A stretch of 64,000 nucleotides of DNA from Bisgaardia hudsonensis (lineage in GTDB: Bacteria > Pseudomonadota > Gammaproteobacteria > Enterobacterales > Pasteurellaceae), in NCBI RefSeq assembly GCF_004345785.1, contig NZ_SLXI01000002.1, forward strand, positions 260,778-324,777, given 5' to 3'. Under the pieces are notes generated by a model. It was not told where the DNA came from, searched no databases, and saw nothing but the letters and a program-made list of their open reading frames with translations. Within the stretch, counting starts at the first letter, position 1. Every line of letters begins with the position of its first letter. Shown here one piece after another: positions 41,787-51,657 of the stretch. The translations under genes and the position numbers were made by a program.

Positions 41787-43112
41787 TTAATATTCATTAA
41801 TTGTATTAGCTTGTACTTCCGCACCATAATCATTGATTTCTTGCCATTTAGGATAGACACCTGCCAAATCATTACTTGCCATACCTAAACGTACCGCTTG
41901 ATCAACAATAATTCTTGCCACATCAAAATGACGGGAATGCGGATAGTTATCAAGCTGTTCTTTTAAAACAAGACTTAAATCTATTGGCTTATTTTCTACT
42001 CTATATTGAACTAGCAATTCTTGCATTTTCTCAACTATTTGATCGTGCAAATCAGAAAGGCTTTCGTATTCTAATTCTTCAGGCAATTCACCAAGTGCAT
42101 CTTCTTCTCGTAACGCTAGTTCTTCATCTCGTAAATCAATTAAGCGTTCTGCTTGAGCTGTCCATAAATACCAAGGGTGATCAAAATAATGGTGAATTGA
42201 TGTACGTAAACGACGAGAAAATACACGGTTTTTATCCATATCAATGGCAGTACGGATAAACTTATGTACGTGGCGATCATAACCAATCCATAAGTCAATG
42301 GCTTGTTGTCCCCAACTAATAATACGATCTAGTTTTGCTTGCAAGTCCACAATAAGTTGATCGATAAAATACAATTCATCACGTCCAATAACACAATCTT
42401 GAATACGCAACAATTGTGCTTGTAATTTATCTCCAGCCGCATTTAGCGTATCTTGCAATTCTCTTAAATTACCCGATGTTTCATCTAATAATTTTTCGCA
42501 ACTTGCAATAGCAGCTTGCCAATCCTTCGTTAATAAGGCTGCAATATCTTCTTTAATAGTTTGTTGGTTTTCATCCATAATACGTTGTGAATAATCAATA
42601 CTATCAAAGATTTCCGCTACAGAATATTTTAATGGCGCAAACACATTACGACGCCAATGTTGCTCATCACCATTTTCTTCCGCCGCTTCAGAAGCTCGTT
42701 GAATTTCATCAGCTACGATAGAAAGCTGAACGGATAAACGCAATGCAGAAAATTCTCGTTGACGAATATAGTAATCAGAAACACCTACACCCAATGGCGT
42801 TAGGCGATAAATAGATAGTCCTTCGGTAAATTCACTGGTAAAACGGTTTAAAAAACGCTGTTTTACTAGCTCATTAATGGCATTATTAGCACGATTAACA
42901 ATACTTGATTCTTGTGAAGGGGTAAATTCATTAGAAATATAACGAAAAATATCAACAAGATCGGCTTCTAACATCTCGCCATCAAGCCTTTCATTATTAT
43001 AAATAGAAATAGCAAGTAGGAATGAAAGACGATCCGTTGGCAAATTCAAAGAAAATTCCCTTTCTTTTGTCCAAGAAACTAATTCAGGGATTGTTTGTGA
43101 AGTTTCAAGCAT
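41787..43112 (-). CDS. mukF: Chromosome partition protein MukF
   Basis: Kleisin subunit of MukBEF, 441 aa (E. coli 440). An N-terminal winged-helix dimerisation domain starts [20 protein letters not shown]; a helical middle and a C-terminal winged helix that binds the MukB head follow. It is the first gene of the mukF-mukE-mukB-eamA-sbcB run. An uptake signal at 43221-43229 lies upstream. Confidence 0.96.
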   Translation of the reverse strand: MLETSQTIPELVSWTKEREFSLNLPTDRLSFLLAISIYNNERLDGEMLEADLVDIFRYISNEFTPSQESSIVNRANNAINELVKQRFLNRFTSEFTEGLSIYRLTPLGVGVSDYYIRQREFSALRLSVQLSIVADEIQRASEAAEENGDEQHWRRNVFAPLKYSVAEIFDSIDYSQRIMDENQQTIKEDIAALLTKDWQAAIASCEKLLDETSGNLRELQDTLNAAGDKLQAQLLRIQDCVIGRDELYFIDQLIVDLQAKLDRIISWGQQAIDLWIGYDRHVHKFIRTAIDMDKNRVFSRRLRTSIHHYFDHPWYLWTAQAERLIDLRDEELALREEDALGELPEELEYESLSDLHDQIVEKMQELLVQYRVENKPIDLSLVLKEQLDNYPHSRHFDVARIIVDQAVRLGMASNDLAGVYPKWQEINDYGAEVQANTINEY

Positions 43113-43388
43113 TTAGTTTTCTCATAATGGTATTTTTACGATAAAATTATGCCTGATTATACAGGAATTTTACTCAATCTAATAGATCGAATTTATTATC
43201 AATAACGTTATTAAAATATAACCGCACTTTGTTATAAGATATGGTTACAAGATATGCTATTTCATTCTTAATATCTAATTGATTAATAGTTCGCCATAAT
43301 AAAAATCTCGGTAATATTTTGTAGTATTTATTACCTTTTATTGTAGAATACGCTCCCAAAAGAGATTTTTGGAAGGAGTATAAAGCTA

Positions 43389-45224
43389 ATGAAAGCAATT
43401 AAGAACTATTTCATCATATTTGTTTTTTCCTTTAGTTTATCTATTTTAGCAAAATATATTTTTGCTTTTTATTCTTTTAATGATATTAGTTTTTATGATA
43501 AAAGTTATGCTATCTTTGCAGGATACAAGTTTGATTTTGCTATGAGTGCTATTATTGCTTTATTAGCCACATTGTTTGATTTTAATAAAAAAGCCCTTCA
43601 TTTCGTATCACTTGTTCTTTTATTATTTTTATTTAGCTTTTTAATTGGCGATATCATGTATTTTGCTGATTCATCTCGCCATATTAGTTATGAAATAAAA
43701 GATTTATTTAAAGAGTTTAATGGATTAATAAAAACTGCATTTCAAACTTATTGGTCATTGCTTTTATTTAGTTGTCTTGCTTTGTTAATATTAGGTACTG
43801 CTCTTTATAAAATTCTTTCGTTAACGCTTTCAAAGATTACAGTTAATTGGCGTTATATACCTATTAAATTATTTTTAATTTCTCTTAGTGTTTTTTTTAT
43901 ACGAGGAGAATTTCAACATATCCCATTAAATCCAGGTCATGCATATAAAATTGGTGATTCAAGACTTGCTATGCTAAGTTTAAATGGTGGTTATAATGCC
44001 ATTTTCCAACTCATTAAAAATAAAGATGGAATTAAAATATCACCAATGTATCCAACTGAGAATGAATCTCAAGTTCTCGCGCAACTTTATTCTAAAAATA
44101 ATGAAAAAGTTGAGTTGCCTATTTTAGACAAACCAAATATTGTTTTATTTTTTCTTGAAAGTTGGAGTGCGAGCTATTTTAAAGATTATGGTGGCACTTA
44201 TGATATAGCACCGAATTTACATCATATTTTAACAAAATCTATTCGTCCAAAAGCAATGTTAGCTGGTGGGCATCGTACTGTTGAAGGTGTTTTTACTACA
44301 TTAAGTTCTTTTCAAAATCCCCTTGGTAAAAGTATTATTCATACCACATTACAGGATTTTCAGTATGATAGTTTAATTGATTTATTAAAAGAAAAAGGAT
44401 ATTACAGTGCTTTTTTTCAAGGCTCAAATTCTGGTACTGCAGCGGGTAGCCTAGCGCAAAAATTAGGATTTACTGATTCCTATGGACGTCATGATATTAG
44501 TGAGCGTATTTATGAAGAAAATAACTGGGGTGTTCATGATCCTGATTTATATAATTTTATAATTAAAAAATTAGGTGATTCAAAAAAACCTTTTATTATC
44601 GGTGTAAATGGTACTACAACACATGATGATGTTTTACCAAAAGACTATAAAATGGTGCATTTTACAGATGACGATGAAGAAAATCGTATATTAAATACTT
44701 ATCATTTTTCCGATCAGGCTACTTATGATTTTATTCAAAAGATGTTAGAGGTTTATCCGAATACCGTGTTTGTTATTATGGCTGACCATGTTGCAAGGTT
44801 AAAAGATCCAAGCAATTTTTCACAATACCTTATACCTTTTGCAATTTATTCGCCTAAATTAAAAGCACGATATATTGATCAATTTATCTCTCAACGTGAT
44901 GTTGCGCCAACCTTAACTGATTTAATTATTGGAGATTATCATCAATATGCTCCTAGTTTTACAGGTAAATCATTATTTCAAGATAATGAGTATATTGCGG
45001 ATTATTATAGTAACGGTATATTGGGCGTTGTTAAAGGAAATCTTGCTGTAGAAATTGTTAATGATAAACTGGTTTGCTATGATGTTTCTGATTATCATCC
45101 CAAAGATACTGTTTGCCCAAGCGAAGCTAAAGACTACGCAAATCAAGTAAAAGTATTAACTAACTTACAGCAATCATTATTATTTAGTGGAAAAACAAAA
45201 GATTTTAAAAAATATCGTCAATAA
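43389..45224 (+). CDS. LTA-synthase-like sulfatase (membrane phosphoglycerol/phosphoethanolamine transferase type)
   Basis: 611 aa. Five hydrophobic segments occupy about the first 180 residues, then an extracytoplasmic alkaline-phosphatase-fold domain with NIVLFFLESWSASYF (about 253), GGHRTVEGVFTTLSSF (about 297) and VIMADHVARL (about 459). This is the architecture of LtaS, OpgB and related enzymes that move phospholipid head groups onto surface polymers. The acceptor is unknown; a Gram-negative cell has no lipoteichoic acid, so a periplasmic glucan or lipooligosaccharide is more likely. GGAAGGAG stands 10 bp before the ATG. No neighbouring gene hints at the acceptor. Confidence 0.8.
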   Translation: MKAIKNYFIIFVFSFSLSILAKYIFAFYSFNDISFYDKSYAIFAGYKFDFAMSAIIALLATLFDFNKKALHFVSLVLLLFLFSFLIGDIMYFADSSRHISYEIKDLFKEFNGLIKTAFQTYWSLLLFSCLALLILGTALYKILSLTLSKITVNWRYIPIKLFLISLSVFFIRGEFQHIPLNPGHAYKIGDSRLAMLSLNGGYNAIFQLIKNKDGIKISPMYPTENESQVLAQLYSKNNEKVELPILDKPNIVLFFLESWSASYFKDYGGTYDIAPNLHHILTKSIRPKAMLAGGHRTVEGVFTTLSSFQNPLGKSIIHTTLQDFQYDSLIDLLKEKGYYSAFFQGSNSGTAAGSLAQKLGFTDSYGRHDISERIYEENNWGVHDPDLYNFIIKKLGDSKKPFIIGVNGTTTHDDVLPKDYKMVHFTDDDEENRILNTYHFSDQATYDFIQKMLEVYPNTVFVIMADHVARLKDPSNFSQYLIPFAIYSPKLKARYIDQFISQRDVAPTLTDLIIGDYHQYAPSFTGKSLFQDNEYIADYYSNGILGVVKGNLAVEIVNDKLVCYDVSDYHPKDTVCPSEAKDYANQVKVLTNLQQSLLFSGKTKDFKKYRQ

Positions 45225-45418
45225 ACAATAAATTTAAGAAATTACTTTTTATTTCTAATATTAAAATTCGTATTATAAAGGTTATTAAGATTTTTCTTTT
45301 TTGAATTGACTATTATTTGTTGTATTTCATAAAACGATAGATTTTTGTTGGAAAAACCTTGATAACCCTTTACTATACGCAGGTTTTTAATTTTTGATAT
45401 TTATCTAACTAACTTTAT

Positions 45419-46369
45419 ATGACAAATAATACCTTAAATCAAACTGAACAAACCAAAAAACAAACTTATAATTTCAATAAATTGCAAAAAAGGTTACGCC
45501 GTAACGTTGGTAATGCGATTGCTGATTTTGATATGATCGAAGATGGCGATAAAGTGATGGTGTGCCTATCTGGCGGAAAGGATAGCTATACTTTATTGGA
45601 TATTCTATTAAATTTACGCATTAATGCCCCTGTTCATTTTGATATTGTCGCCGTCAATTTAGATCAAAAACAACCGGGATTTCCTGAACATATTTTGCCT
45701 GAATACTTAGAAAGTATTGGCGTTGATTATAAAATTGTCGAAGAAAATACTTACGGAATTGTAAAAGAAAAAATTCCTGAAGGGAAAACTACTTGCTCTC
45801 TTTGTTCACGTTTACGACGTGGTATTTTATACCGCACAGCAACAGAACTTGGTGCAACAAAAATTGCTTTAGGTCATCATCGTGATGATATGCTAGAAAC
45901 ACTATTCTTAAATATGTTTTACGGTGGTAAAATGAAGTCTATGCCACCTAAATTAATGAGTGATGATGGGAAACAAATTGTAATTCGTCCTCTTGCTTAT
46001 TGTAAAGAGAAAGATATTGAGAAATATTCAATAGCGAAACAGTTTCCAATCATTCCTTGTAATCTTTGTGGCTCTCAACCAAATTTACAACGTCAAGTAG
46101 TGAAAGAAATGCTACAAAAATGGGATAGACAATATCCGGGACGCATTGAAACAATGTTTAGTGCGATTCAAAATATCGTACCATCACACTTATGTGATAC
46201 TACTCTATTTGATTTTAAAGGTATTCAACATGGTAAAGTGATCGAGGGGATTGAAGGCGATATTGCTTTTGATAAGCCTGATTTGCCAATTATACCTGTT
46301 ATATCTAGTGATGATGTCGAAATAGAATTTGTTAAGGAAAACAGTATTCCTTTTAAAGAGATTAAATAA
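45419..46369 (+). CDS. ttcA: tRNA 2-thiocytidine(32) synthetase
   Basis: ATP-dependent thiolation of cytidine 32 in tRNA; 316 aa (E. coli 311). PP-loop [11 protein letters not shown] (about residues 54-64) and two CxxC pairs, CSLC (about 126) and CNLC (about 217), that bind the iron-sulfur cluster. The N-terminus [19 protein letters not shown] is less conserved. No Shine-Dalgarno sequence is evident before the ATG at 45419 (upstream bases read CTAACTAACTTTAT). Confidence 0.95.
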   Translation: MTNNTLNQTEQTKKQTYNFNKLQKRLRRNVGNAIADFDMIEDGDKVMVCLSGGKDSYTLLDILLNLRINAPVHFDIVAVNLDQKQPGFPEHILPEYLESIGVDYKIVEENTYGIVKEKIPEGKTTCSLCSRLRRGILYRTATELGATKIALGHHRDDMLETLFLNMFYGGKMKSMPPKLMSDDGKQIVIRPLAYCKEKDIEKYSIAKQFPIIPCNLCGSQPNLQRQVVKEMLQKWDRQYPGRIETMFSAIQNIVPSHLCDTTLFDFKGIQHGKVIEGIEGDIAFDKPDLPIIPVISSDDVEIEFVKENSIPFKEIK

Positions 46370-46380
46370 TTTACATAAAA

Positions 46381-46410
46381 ATAAACCTACTTTTTACAGT
46401 AGGTTTATTT
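46381..46410. terminator. Terminator between ttcA and rnm
   Basis: ATAAACCTACT (46381-46391) pairs with AGTAGGTTTAT (46398-46408) around a 6-base loop, followed by T residues. It lies between convergent genes and touches the rnm stop. Confidence 0.8.
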
Positions 46411-47244
46411 TCAAATAATCATCAATTTTTCCCAAATTGGCTGACAATTTTCGGGTAATTCAAGAGATTTACCAAGTTCAATCCAAGCACAAGGAAAATG
46501 AAAATCAGATCCAACGGAGGCGAGTAACTGATATTCATTTGCCCAGCGAGCGATAAGTTGACGCTGATCTTTAGTTTGCCCACAACCCGATACTTCAATG
46601 CCATCCCCTCCCCAATTTTTAAAATCAGTGATGAGTTTTTTAAGCCATTTTGTTGTCATATTATAACGTAATGGATGAGCAATAATGGCCAATCCCCCTG
46701 CTTGATGAATAACATTAATTGCCATAGGAATATCGACCCAATCTGCTTTTACAAAAGCAGACTTCCCTTGCATCAAATATTTCTTAAAGGCTTGTTGAAC
46801 ATTAGCAACCTTTCCAATACTTACTAAATATCTAGCATAATGCGCTCTAGTGACTTCTCCATCAGCAAGTTTTTGAGTTTCTTCAAAAGCATTTTGTACT
46901 CCTATCTTTTCCAATTTAGCACCAATGTCTTTAGCCCGTTGAAAACGAACTTGAGCTTGTTTTTCTAAAAGTGCGGTCATTTTTGGGTGAGTTTTATCAA
47001 ATCCTAATCCAACAATGTGAATGCCTTTATTTTCCCAATTAGTTGAAATTTCCACCCCATTAATAAGTTGAATACCTAGTTGTTCTGCTTGCTTTCTTGC
47101 TTCATCTATTCCTTGTACTGTATCATGATCCGTCAACGCCATTACATTTACATTCTTTTCTTTCGCTCTTAATACTAGTTCTGTTGGTGTCAACATTCCA
47201 TCTGAAGCATTACTATGGCAATGTAGATCATAAATTGGAGTCAT
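46411..47244 (-). CDS. rnm: PHP-domain 5'-3' exoribonuclease RNase AM (YciV)
   Basis: 277 aa (E. coli YciV/Rnm 293). The PHP metal-site motifs are intact: DLHCHSNASDG (about residues 6-16), TDHDT (about 38-42), the EISTNW region (about 66) and HPLR plus GSDFHFP near the C-terminus. In E. coli the enzyme matures the 5' ends of rRNAs and degrades short RNAs. It is convergent with ttcA. Confidence 0.92.
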   Translation of the reverse strand: MTPIYDLHCHSNASDGMLTPTELVLRAKEKNVNVMALTDHDTVQGIDEARKQAEQLGIQLINGVEISTNWENKGIHIVGLGFDKTHPKMTALLEKQAQVRFQRAKDIGAKLEKIGVQNAFEETQKLADGEVTRAHYARYLVSIGKVANVQQAFKKYLMQGKSAFVKADWVDIPMAINVIHQAGGLAIIAHPLRYNMTTKWLKKLITDFKNWGGDGIEVSGCGQTKDQRQLIARWANEYQLLASVGSDFHFPCAWIELGKSLELPENCQPIWEKLMII

Positions 47245-47429
47245 TTATTTTCCTTTGTTATTAATGAAAGCAATAACTTTTTTGTTATTTAATTATGTGA
47301 AATATAAAATGATATTGATTAAATAACATAAATCATTACAACTAATGGATTTATTATAAACAAAAGATAATCTATGACAATTTTAAATTTAATCTTCTAT
47401 AATTATTTAATATAAGATTGACAATTTTA

Positions 47430-47476
47430 TAAAAAAATCAGCCCATAATAAACCAATATAGGCTTTATGAGCTGAT
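47430..47476 (-). terminator. Terminator after the TonB-dependent receptor gene
   Basis: On the minus strand ATCAGCTCATAA and TTATGGGCTGAT (47437-47448 with 47465-47476) form a 12-bp stem with one mismatch, followed by seven T residues. Confidence 0.8.
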
Positions 47477-47495
47477 AATCTTAGGGGGTAAACAA

Positions 47496-50039
47496 TTAAA
47501 AACGATAATCAATTCCAAAATGTAATGTTCTTCCTGGAGCAGTATTTAATCCCATATTATTAGTATCTAAATAATAACGATTAAATACATTATCCATTGT
47601 CATATTTATTTTGAAATTTTTAGTTACATCATAACTTGCATATAAATCCAATAATGAATATGAATTCCATTCTATACTTGCTGTATTTACAAAACGATCT
47701 GCAGATAATACAGGAACAAAACGTTTACTATAATAACTATAACGAGCACCAATATCTAATTTTTGATCTAACCAACGAGATCCTAATGTTAAATGTAAAT
47801 TCAATCTAGGTGGAACAGCATTATTTAAATTACTACGAAACACAAAACCTGAATTACATTGTGCTTTATTTCCAGCTTGTTCTTGAGTTAGGCAAAATTC
47901 TGTATTTGTATAATAAGTACCTGATAATTTTGTATAGAATTTTTTCATATCATAATAGGCCGAAAGTTCAAATCCTTTAAACTTAGCACTCTGGATATTA
48001 ACTGTTTGAGCAAAGCTCCCTTTTTGGGTGCGTGTTAAGTAATCTTTAATTCGATTATTAAAATAGGCTAATTTAAAACCAAATAAATCATCTGATGCAA
48101 AAATATTTTCATAAAATAAGTTCATACCTATTTCAAAATTTTTAGCATGTTCTGGCTTTAACTGTTCTAAATTATTCTCAGTATTTTGCATACTCCATCC
48201 TTTAGTTCCTTGGAATAAGCTTGGAGAACGTAATGCTTGAGCATATTTTGTATAAATTTGTATGCCTGATTTAGGTTCAAATGTTAACATTACAATAGGT
48301 GAAGTTCCTTTATTTTCAATAGGTTTTTGCTTATGAATTATTTCCTTAGTAATATCAACAAACTTAGTTACACCATTTTCAATCACTTTTTTAGATTCTG
48401 TTACGACTTCTTTTCTAATAACATAATCATTGATAGTTGATTTAAAATAACGCAATCCTACCTCTGCTTTTAACCAAGACGTAAATGGATAATTGGCTGA
48501 AATAAAACCACTAATTTCCTTACGCTTACCATCTCTAACCCATAATGGTGCAATTGCATCTTCAGGATATCCTTTAGCTAACACTCTTTGTTGAGCATCT
48601 CTAGGCTGATAAATACGCTCATAGCTATGAGCAATACCATATTTTAGTGTTAAAGGATTTTTATTTATTTGAAAAATACTGGTATTATCAATCGACAATC
48701 CTTTTTGTTTCGATATTAAAAAACGTGCGTGACGGCTAGATAATGAATAACCATATTCTTCTATAAATGGAGTAAAATTAGATGAATCGCTATCAGTAAA
48801 ATAGGCATTTAGATTTAGATTGATATAAGGAGTTACAGGTTTATATTGATAGCTTAAATTATAGCTATTTACTTTAACTTCACTTCCTTCACCTTGTAGA
48901 GCACCATAAGCTCTAAAATTTAAGATAGAAGGCATTATTTCACCAAATTTACTATGATAATAACGGTATGCTAATCCTAATCGATGATAATCATTATAAA
49001 AATTAGCTTTTATTAAATAAGATGAATTATCTTGAGAAGTATTTAATGCCTCCTCTCCTGCACGGTATAAAGTACTGTGATTTTCTTTAAATTTAAGTAC
49101 GCCGATCTGAATTTCCTCATCATCTTGATTCTCGTCAACTTCTACATAATCATCTTCAAAATTAATTTTATCAATAATAGGCGTTTGTCCATGGCGTCCT
49201 ACAAAATAATTACCTTGTTTACGTTTTGCGTAAGCTAGCACGAAATCAGCATTTTCTAATTTATTAGCAAATGCAATACTGTAATTATAAGAATTAAGAT
49301 CAAATGATGATGAAGAATAACGAGCATCAGGTGCGTAATTTTGGGTTTTGCATAAGCCGCTCTCATTTGTTATACACTTACTGATATAACGAGTTTGATA
49401 TCCTCCTTTTGTATAATATGCTGGGGGTGTTACTGTATTCGTCATAGAACCTAATTTTAGGCGAACACCCCATGTTTTCCCTTCAGGAATAATATCTTTC
49501 CAACTGATGGTCTTCATTCGAACTATCCCGCCCGTAGCGCCAGATCCATCAACACTTAATGATGGACCTTTTTCAATTTCAACCTCTCCTAATAAATCAG
49601 GATCTAAATAACTACGGGTTGATGAGCCGGCGTAACCTTGATAAGATGGTATTGATTGTAGTCCATCATCAATAAAAACTGGTACTCTATTTTCATTTGC
49701 GATACCTCTAATATTAATAGATACAGCGCCACTATTACGTTTATTACCAACGATAACACCAGGTACACCACTCAAAAAATCACCAACAGAGCTTCCTCTA
49801 AAATTTGTGATATCAGTATCATCTAAGTAAGAAAATGAGCCAGAAGAAACATAGGTTTTTAAAGATGGTTTTTCTTTATTAAGATCATTTTTAACGACAA
49901 TTTCATCTAAAATTTGAGAGGATAATGCTTGACTAGTTAAATGTTTATAATTTAATTCTTGTTGAGCTGTTACTTGGCTATAATTAGATAATAATAAACT
50001 ACCAAATAAAAAGTATTTACATTTAGTTCTGATTTTCAT
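47496..50039 (-). CDS. TonB-dependent outer-membrane receptor (iron/heme type)
   Basis: 847 aa. A signal peptide (MKIRTKCKYFLFGSLLLSNY, cleaved about after VTA), a TonB box DEIVVK (about residue 45), a plug with FRGSSVGDFLSGVPGV and INIRGIANENRVPVFIDDG, then a 22-strand barrel ending FGIDYRF with terminal Phe. The barrel has ALRSPSLFQG and LKPEHAKNFEIG, the FRAP/NPxL-like region common in heme and transferrin-type receptors, and two Cys pairs in external loops (KCITNESGLC, CLTQEQ...QC). The ligand cannot be read. Preceded by a Fur box; no uptake signal found in it. Nearby genes do not name a siderophore pathway. Confidence 0.88.
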   Translation of the reverse strand: MKIRTKCKYFLFGSLLLSNYSQVTAQQELNYKHLTSQALSSQILDEIVVKNDLNKEKPSLKTYVSSGSFSYLDDTDITNFRGSSVGDFLSGVPGVIVGNKRNSGAVSINIRGIANENRVPVFIDDGLQSIPSYQGYAGSSTRSYLDPDLLGEVEIEKGPSLSVDGSGATGGIVRMKTISWKDIIPEGKTWGVRLKLGSMTNTVTPPAYYTKGGYQTRYISKCITNESGLCKTQNYAPDARYSSSSFDLNSYNYSIAFANKLENADFVLAYAKRKQGNYFVGRHGQTPIIDKINFEDDYVEVDENQDDEEIQIGVLKFKENHSTLYRAGEEALNTSQDNSSYLIKANFYNDYHRLGLAYRYYHSKFGEIMPSILNFRAYGALQGEGSEVKVNSYNLSYQYKPVTPYINLNLNAYFTDSDSSNFTPFIEEYGYSLSSRHARFLISKQKGLSIDNTSIFQINKNPLTLKYGIAHSYERIYQPRDAQQRVLAKGYPEDAIAPLWVRDGKRKEISGFISANYPFTSWLKAEVGLRYFKSTINDYVIRKEVVTESKKVIENGVTKFVDITKEIIHKQKPIENKGTSPIVMLTFEPKSGIQIYTKYAQALRSPSLFQGTKGWSMQNTENNLEQLKPEHAKNFEIGMNLFYENIFASDDLFGFKLAYFNNRIKDYLTRTQKGSFAQTVNIQSAKFKGFELSAYYDMKKFYTKLSGTYYTNTEFCLTQEQAGNKAQCNSGFVFRSNLNNAVPPRLNLHLTLGSRWLDQKLDIGARYSYYSKRFVPVLSADRFVNTASIEWNSYSLLDLYASYDVTKNFKINMTMDNVFNRYYLDTNNMGLNTAPGRTLHFGIDYRF

Positions 50040-50060
50040 AATAATCTCCCAAAATAATAA

Positions 50061-50075
50061 TGAGAACTATTATAA
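50061..50075. promoter_or_regulatory. Fur box upstream of the TonB-dependent receptor
   Basis: TGAGAACTATTATAA matches 12 of 14 positions of the 7-1-7 Fur consensus TGATAAT-N-ATTATCA. It lies 22-36 bp before the receptor ATG, in position to block transcription under iron-replete conditions. Confidence 0.6.
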
Positions 50076-50136
50076 TTTGCGTTATCAAGATGAGCAAATA
50101 CATTTTAAATTACAATTAATTTTTAATACTATTTTT

Positions 50137-50925
50137 TTAATTATCCTCTAAGAAAATAGGACCTATAGTATGCTTAGGTAAAGCAAATCTTTCAGGATAA
50201 ATCACATCAACCAAATATAACCCTTCTGCTTTTGCGGTAGGGGCCGCTAGTTCTCGATTTTTTTGTTGTAATAGCCAATCAATCCACTCAACAGGTTGAT
50301 TCCCTACTCCAACCTCAATAAGACTTCCCACAATATTTCTTACCATATGATGTAAAAACGCATTGGCTTGAATATCAATAATCACATAATATCCTTTTCT
50401 AATCACATTAAGATGATGAATATTTCGCCAAGGGGTATTGGATTGACATTGTGCTGCTCTAAAAGAAGAAAAATCATTTTCACCTAATAAAAATTGCCCT
50501 GCTTTATGCATTAACTGGTGATCAAGAGGAAAATGATAATGGGTAATACCTTCACTTAAAATAGCTGGGCGTAGTTTATAGTTATAAATAATATAACGGT
50601 AACGTCTTGCCGTAGCGCTAAATCTAGCATGAAATTCATCATCAACTATTTTTGACCAAGTTACCGCAATATCATCAGGCAAATTAGCATTAACACCAAA
50701 ACTCCATGCTTTTTCTGGTCTATTAGCAGTTGTCTCAAAGTGAATAACTTGACCTGTTCCATGTACACCTGAATCTGTACGTCCAGCACAATACACTTGA
50801 ATTGGTTCATTTGCCACAAAAGAAATTGCTTTTTCTAAGGTGCCTTGCACACTTGCTACTTTCTCTTGTTTTTGCCAACCAAAATAATTTTTACCATTAT
50901 ACTCAATGCCCAATGCAATTTTCAC
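50137..50925 (-). CDS. truA: tRNA pseudouridine(38-40) synthase
   Basis: Isomerises uridines 38-40 in the anticodon arm; 262 aa (E. coli 270). It starts [20 protein letters not shown], with the catalytic Asp in [14 protein letters not shown] (about residue 52) and the typical [12 protein letters not shown] segment (about 187). It follows rplY by about 145 bp on the same strand, with a terminator in between. Confidence 0.97.
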   Translation of the reverse strand: MKIALGIEYNGKNYFGWQKQEKVASVQGTLEKAISFVANEPIQVYCAGRTDSGVHGTGQVIHFETTANRPEKAWSFGVNANLPDDIAVTWSKIVDDEFHARFSATARRYRYIIYNYKLRPAILSEGITHYHFPLDHQLMHKAGQFLLGENDFSSFRAAQCQSNTPWRNIHHLNVIRKGYYVIIDIQANAFLHHMVRNIVGSLIEVGVGNQPVEWIDWLLQQKNRELAAPTAKAEGLYLVDVIYPERFALPKHTIGPIFLEDN

Positions 50926-51017
50926 ACTGCTTATCCCATATTTTTATTTACAAATGATGAAATCATACTATTCTGATTAAGAATACTCAAAAATTAGATT
51001 AATTAAATTTATTTAGA

Positions 51018-51052
51018 TAAAAAAATGCCAATACTATGAGAGTATTGGCATT
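51018..51052 (-). terminator. Terminator after rplY
   Basis: AATGCCAATACT (51024-51035) and AGTATTGGCATT (51041-51052) form a perfect 12-bp stem with loop ATGAG; on the minus strand TTTTTATC follows. Confidence 0.88.
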
Positions 51053-51070
51053 TAATATTAAACAACTTAA

Positions 51071-51358
51071 TTAAACACGTTTAAAGTCGATATGAGCTAG
51101 TTTTAATTTAAATAAGTGACGTTGCATAGCTTGAACTTTAACTGCTACTTCTTTACCCTCAATAACAAGAGTAATAACATCAGTATAGAAGTTATCTTTT
51201 TGTTGAGCGTTGTTTAATTCATCATGATTTAAAATGATTGAAACTGGTGCTTCATTACCACCATAAACGATAGCAGGAATTTGACCATTATGACGCAGGC
51301 GGCGGCTCGCACCCTTACCTTGCGACGTACGAACTTCAGCGTTAAATTTAAATGCCAT
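51071..51358 (-). CDS. rplY: 50S ribosomal protein bL25
   Basis: 5S rRNA-binding protein of the large subunit, short form without the CTC domain; 95 aa (E. coli 94). I chose the ATG at 51358, giving [20 protein letters not shown], which matches the family start; an in-frame ATG 18 codons upstream would add a hydrophobic tail foreign to bL25. A purine-rich AAAGAGAA stands upstream. A small hairpin lies about 75 bp upstream in the leader or promoter. Confidence 0.96.
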   Translation of the reverse strand: MAFKFNAEVRTSQGKGASRRLRHNGQIPAIVYGGNEAPVSIILNHDELNNAQQKDNFYTDVITLVIEGKEVAVKVQAMQRHLFKLKLAHIDFKRV

Positions 51359-51430
51359 TTTATGTTCTCTTTTGTTAAGTAAAATTAATAATAAAAACCG
51401 CAGGCGACCCAACGATTTCTCAGAATATAG

Positions 51431-51449
51431 CTTCGAATAAAATTCGAAG
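51431..51449. promoter_or_regulatory. Short hairpin/dyad upstream of rplY
   Basis: CTTCGAAT-AAA-ATTCGAAG is a perfect 8-bp inverted repeat 73-91 bp before the rplY ATG, in the divergent rplY/dedA gap. It could be an operator or part of the rplY leader RNA. Confidence 0.35.
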
Positions 51450-51657
51450 TTGGGATTATAATGAATTTATATTTCTAAATCAAATAGAATTACATTTAAA
51501 TCAATTAAATGATATCAAACTAGTTATATTAAAAGGATAGAATACTCAATAATATGATAATTAAAGATTATTTTTAATAGCTATTTATTTTTAAAACAAG
51601 CTATAATAGCTGCATTATATTTTCTATCCATTTGTTCGGATTATAGGTTATTAATAA

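Noticed and set aside
43174-43398. 74-codon minus-strand ORF between mukF and the sulfatase gene
   Set aside because: No ribosome binding site or recognisable family; it overlaps the sulfatase promoter region and its start.
45404-45418. CTAACTAAC before ttcA as another slippage tract like that of torYZ
   Set aside because: Only about two and a half units; too short for slippage.
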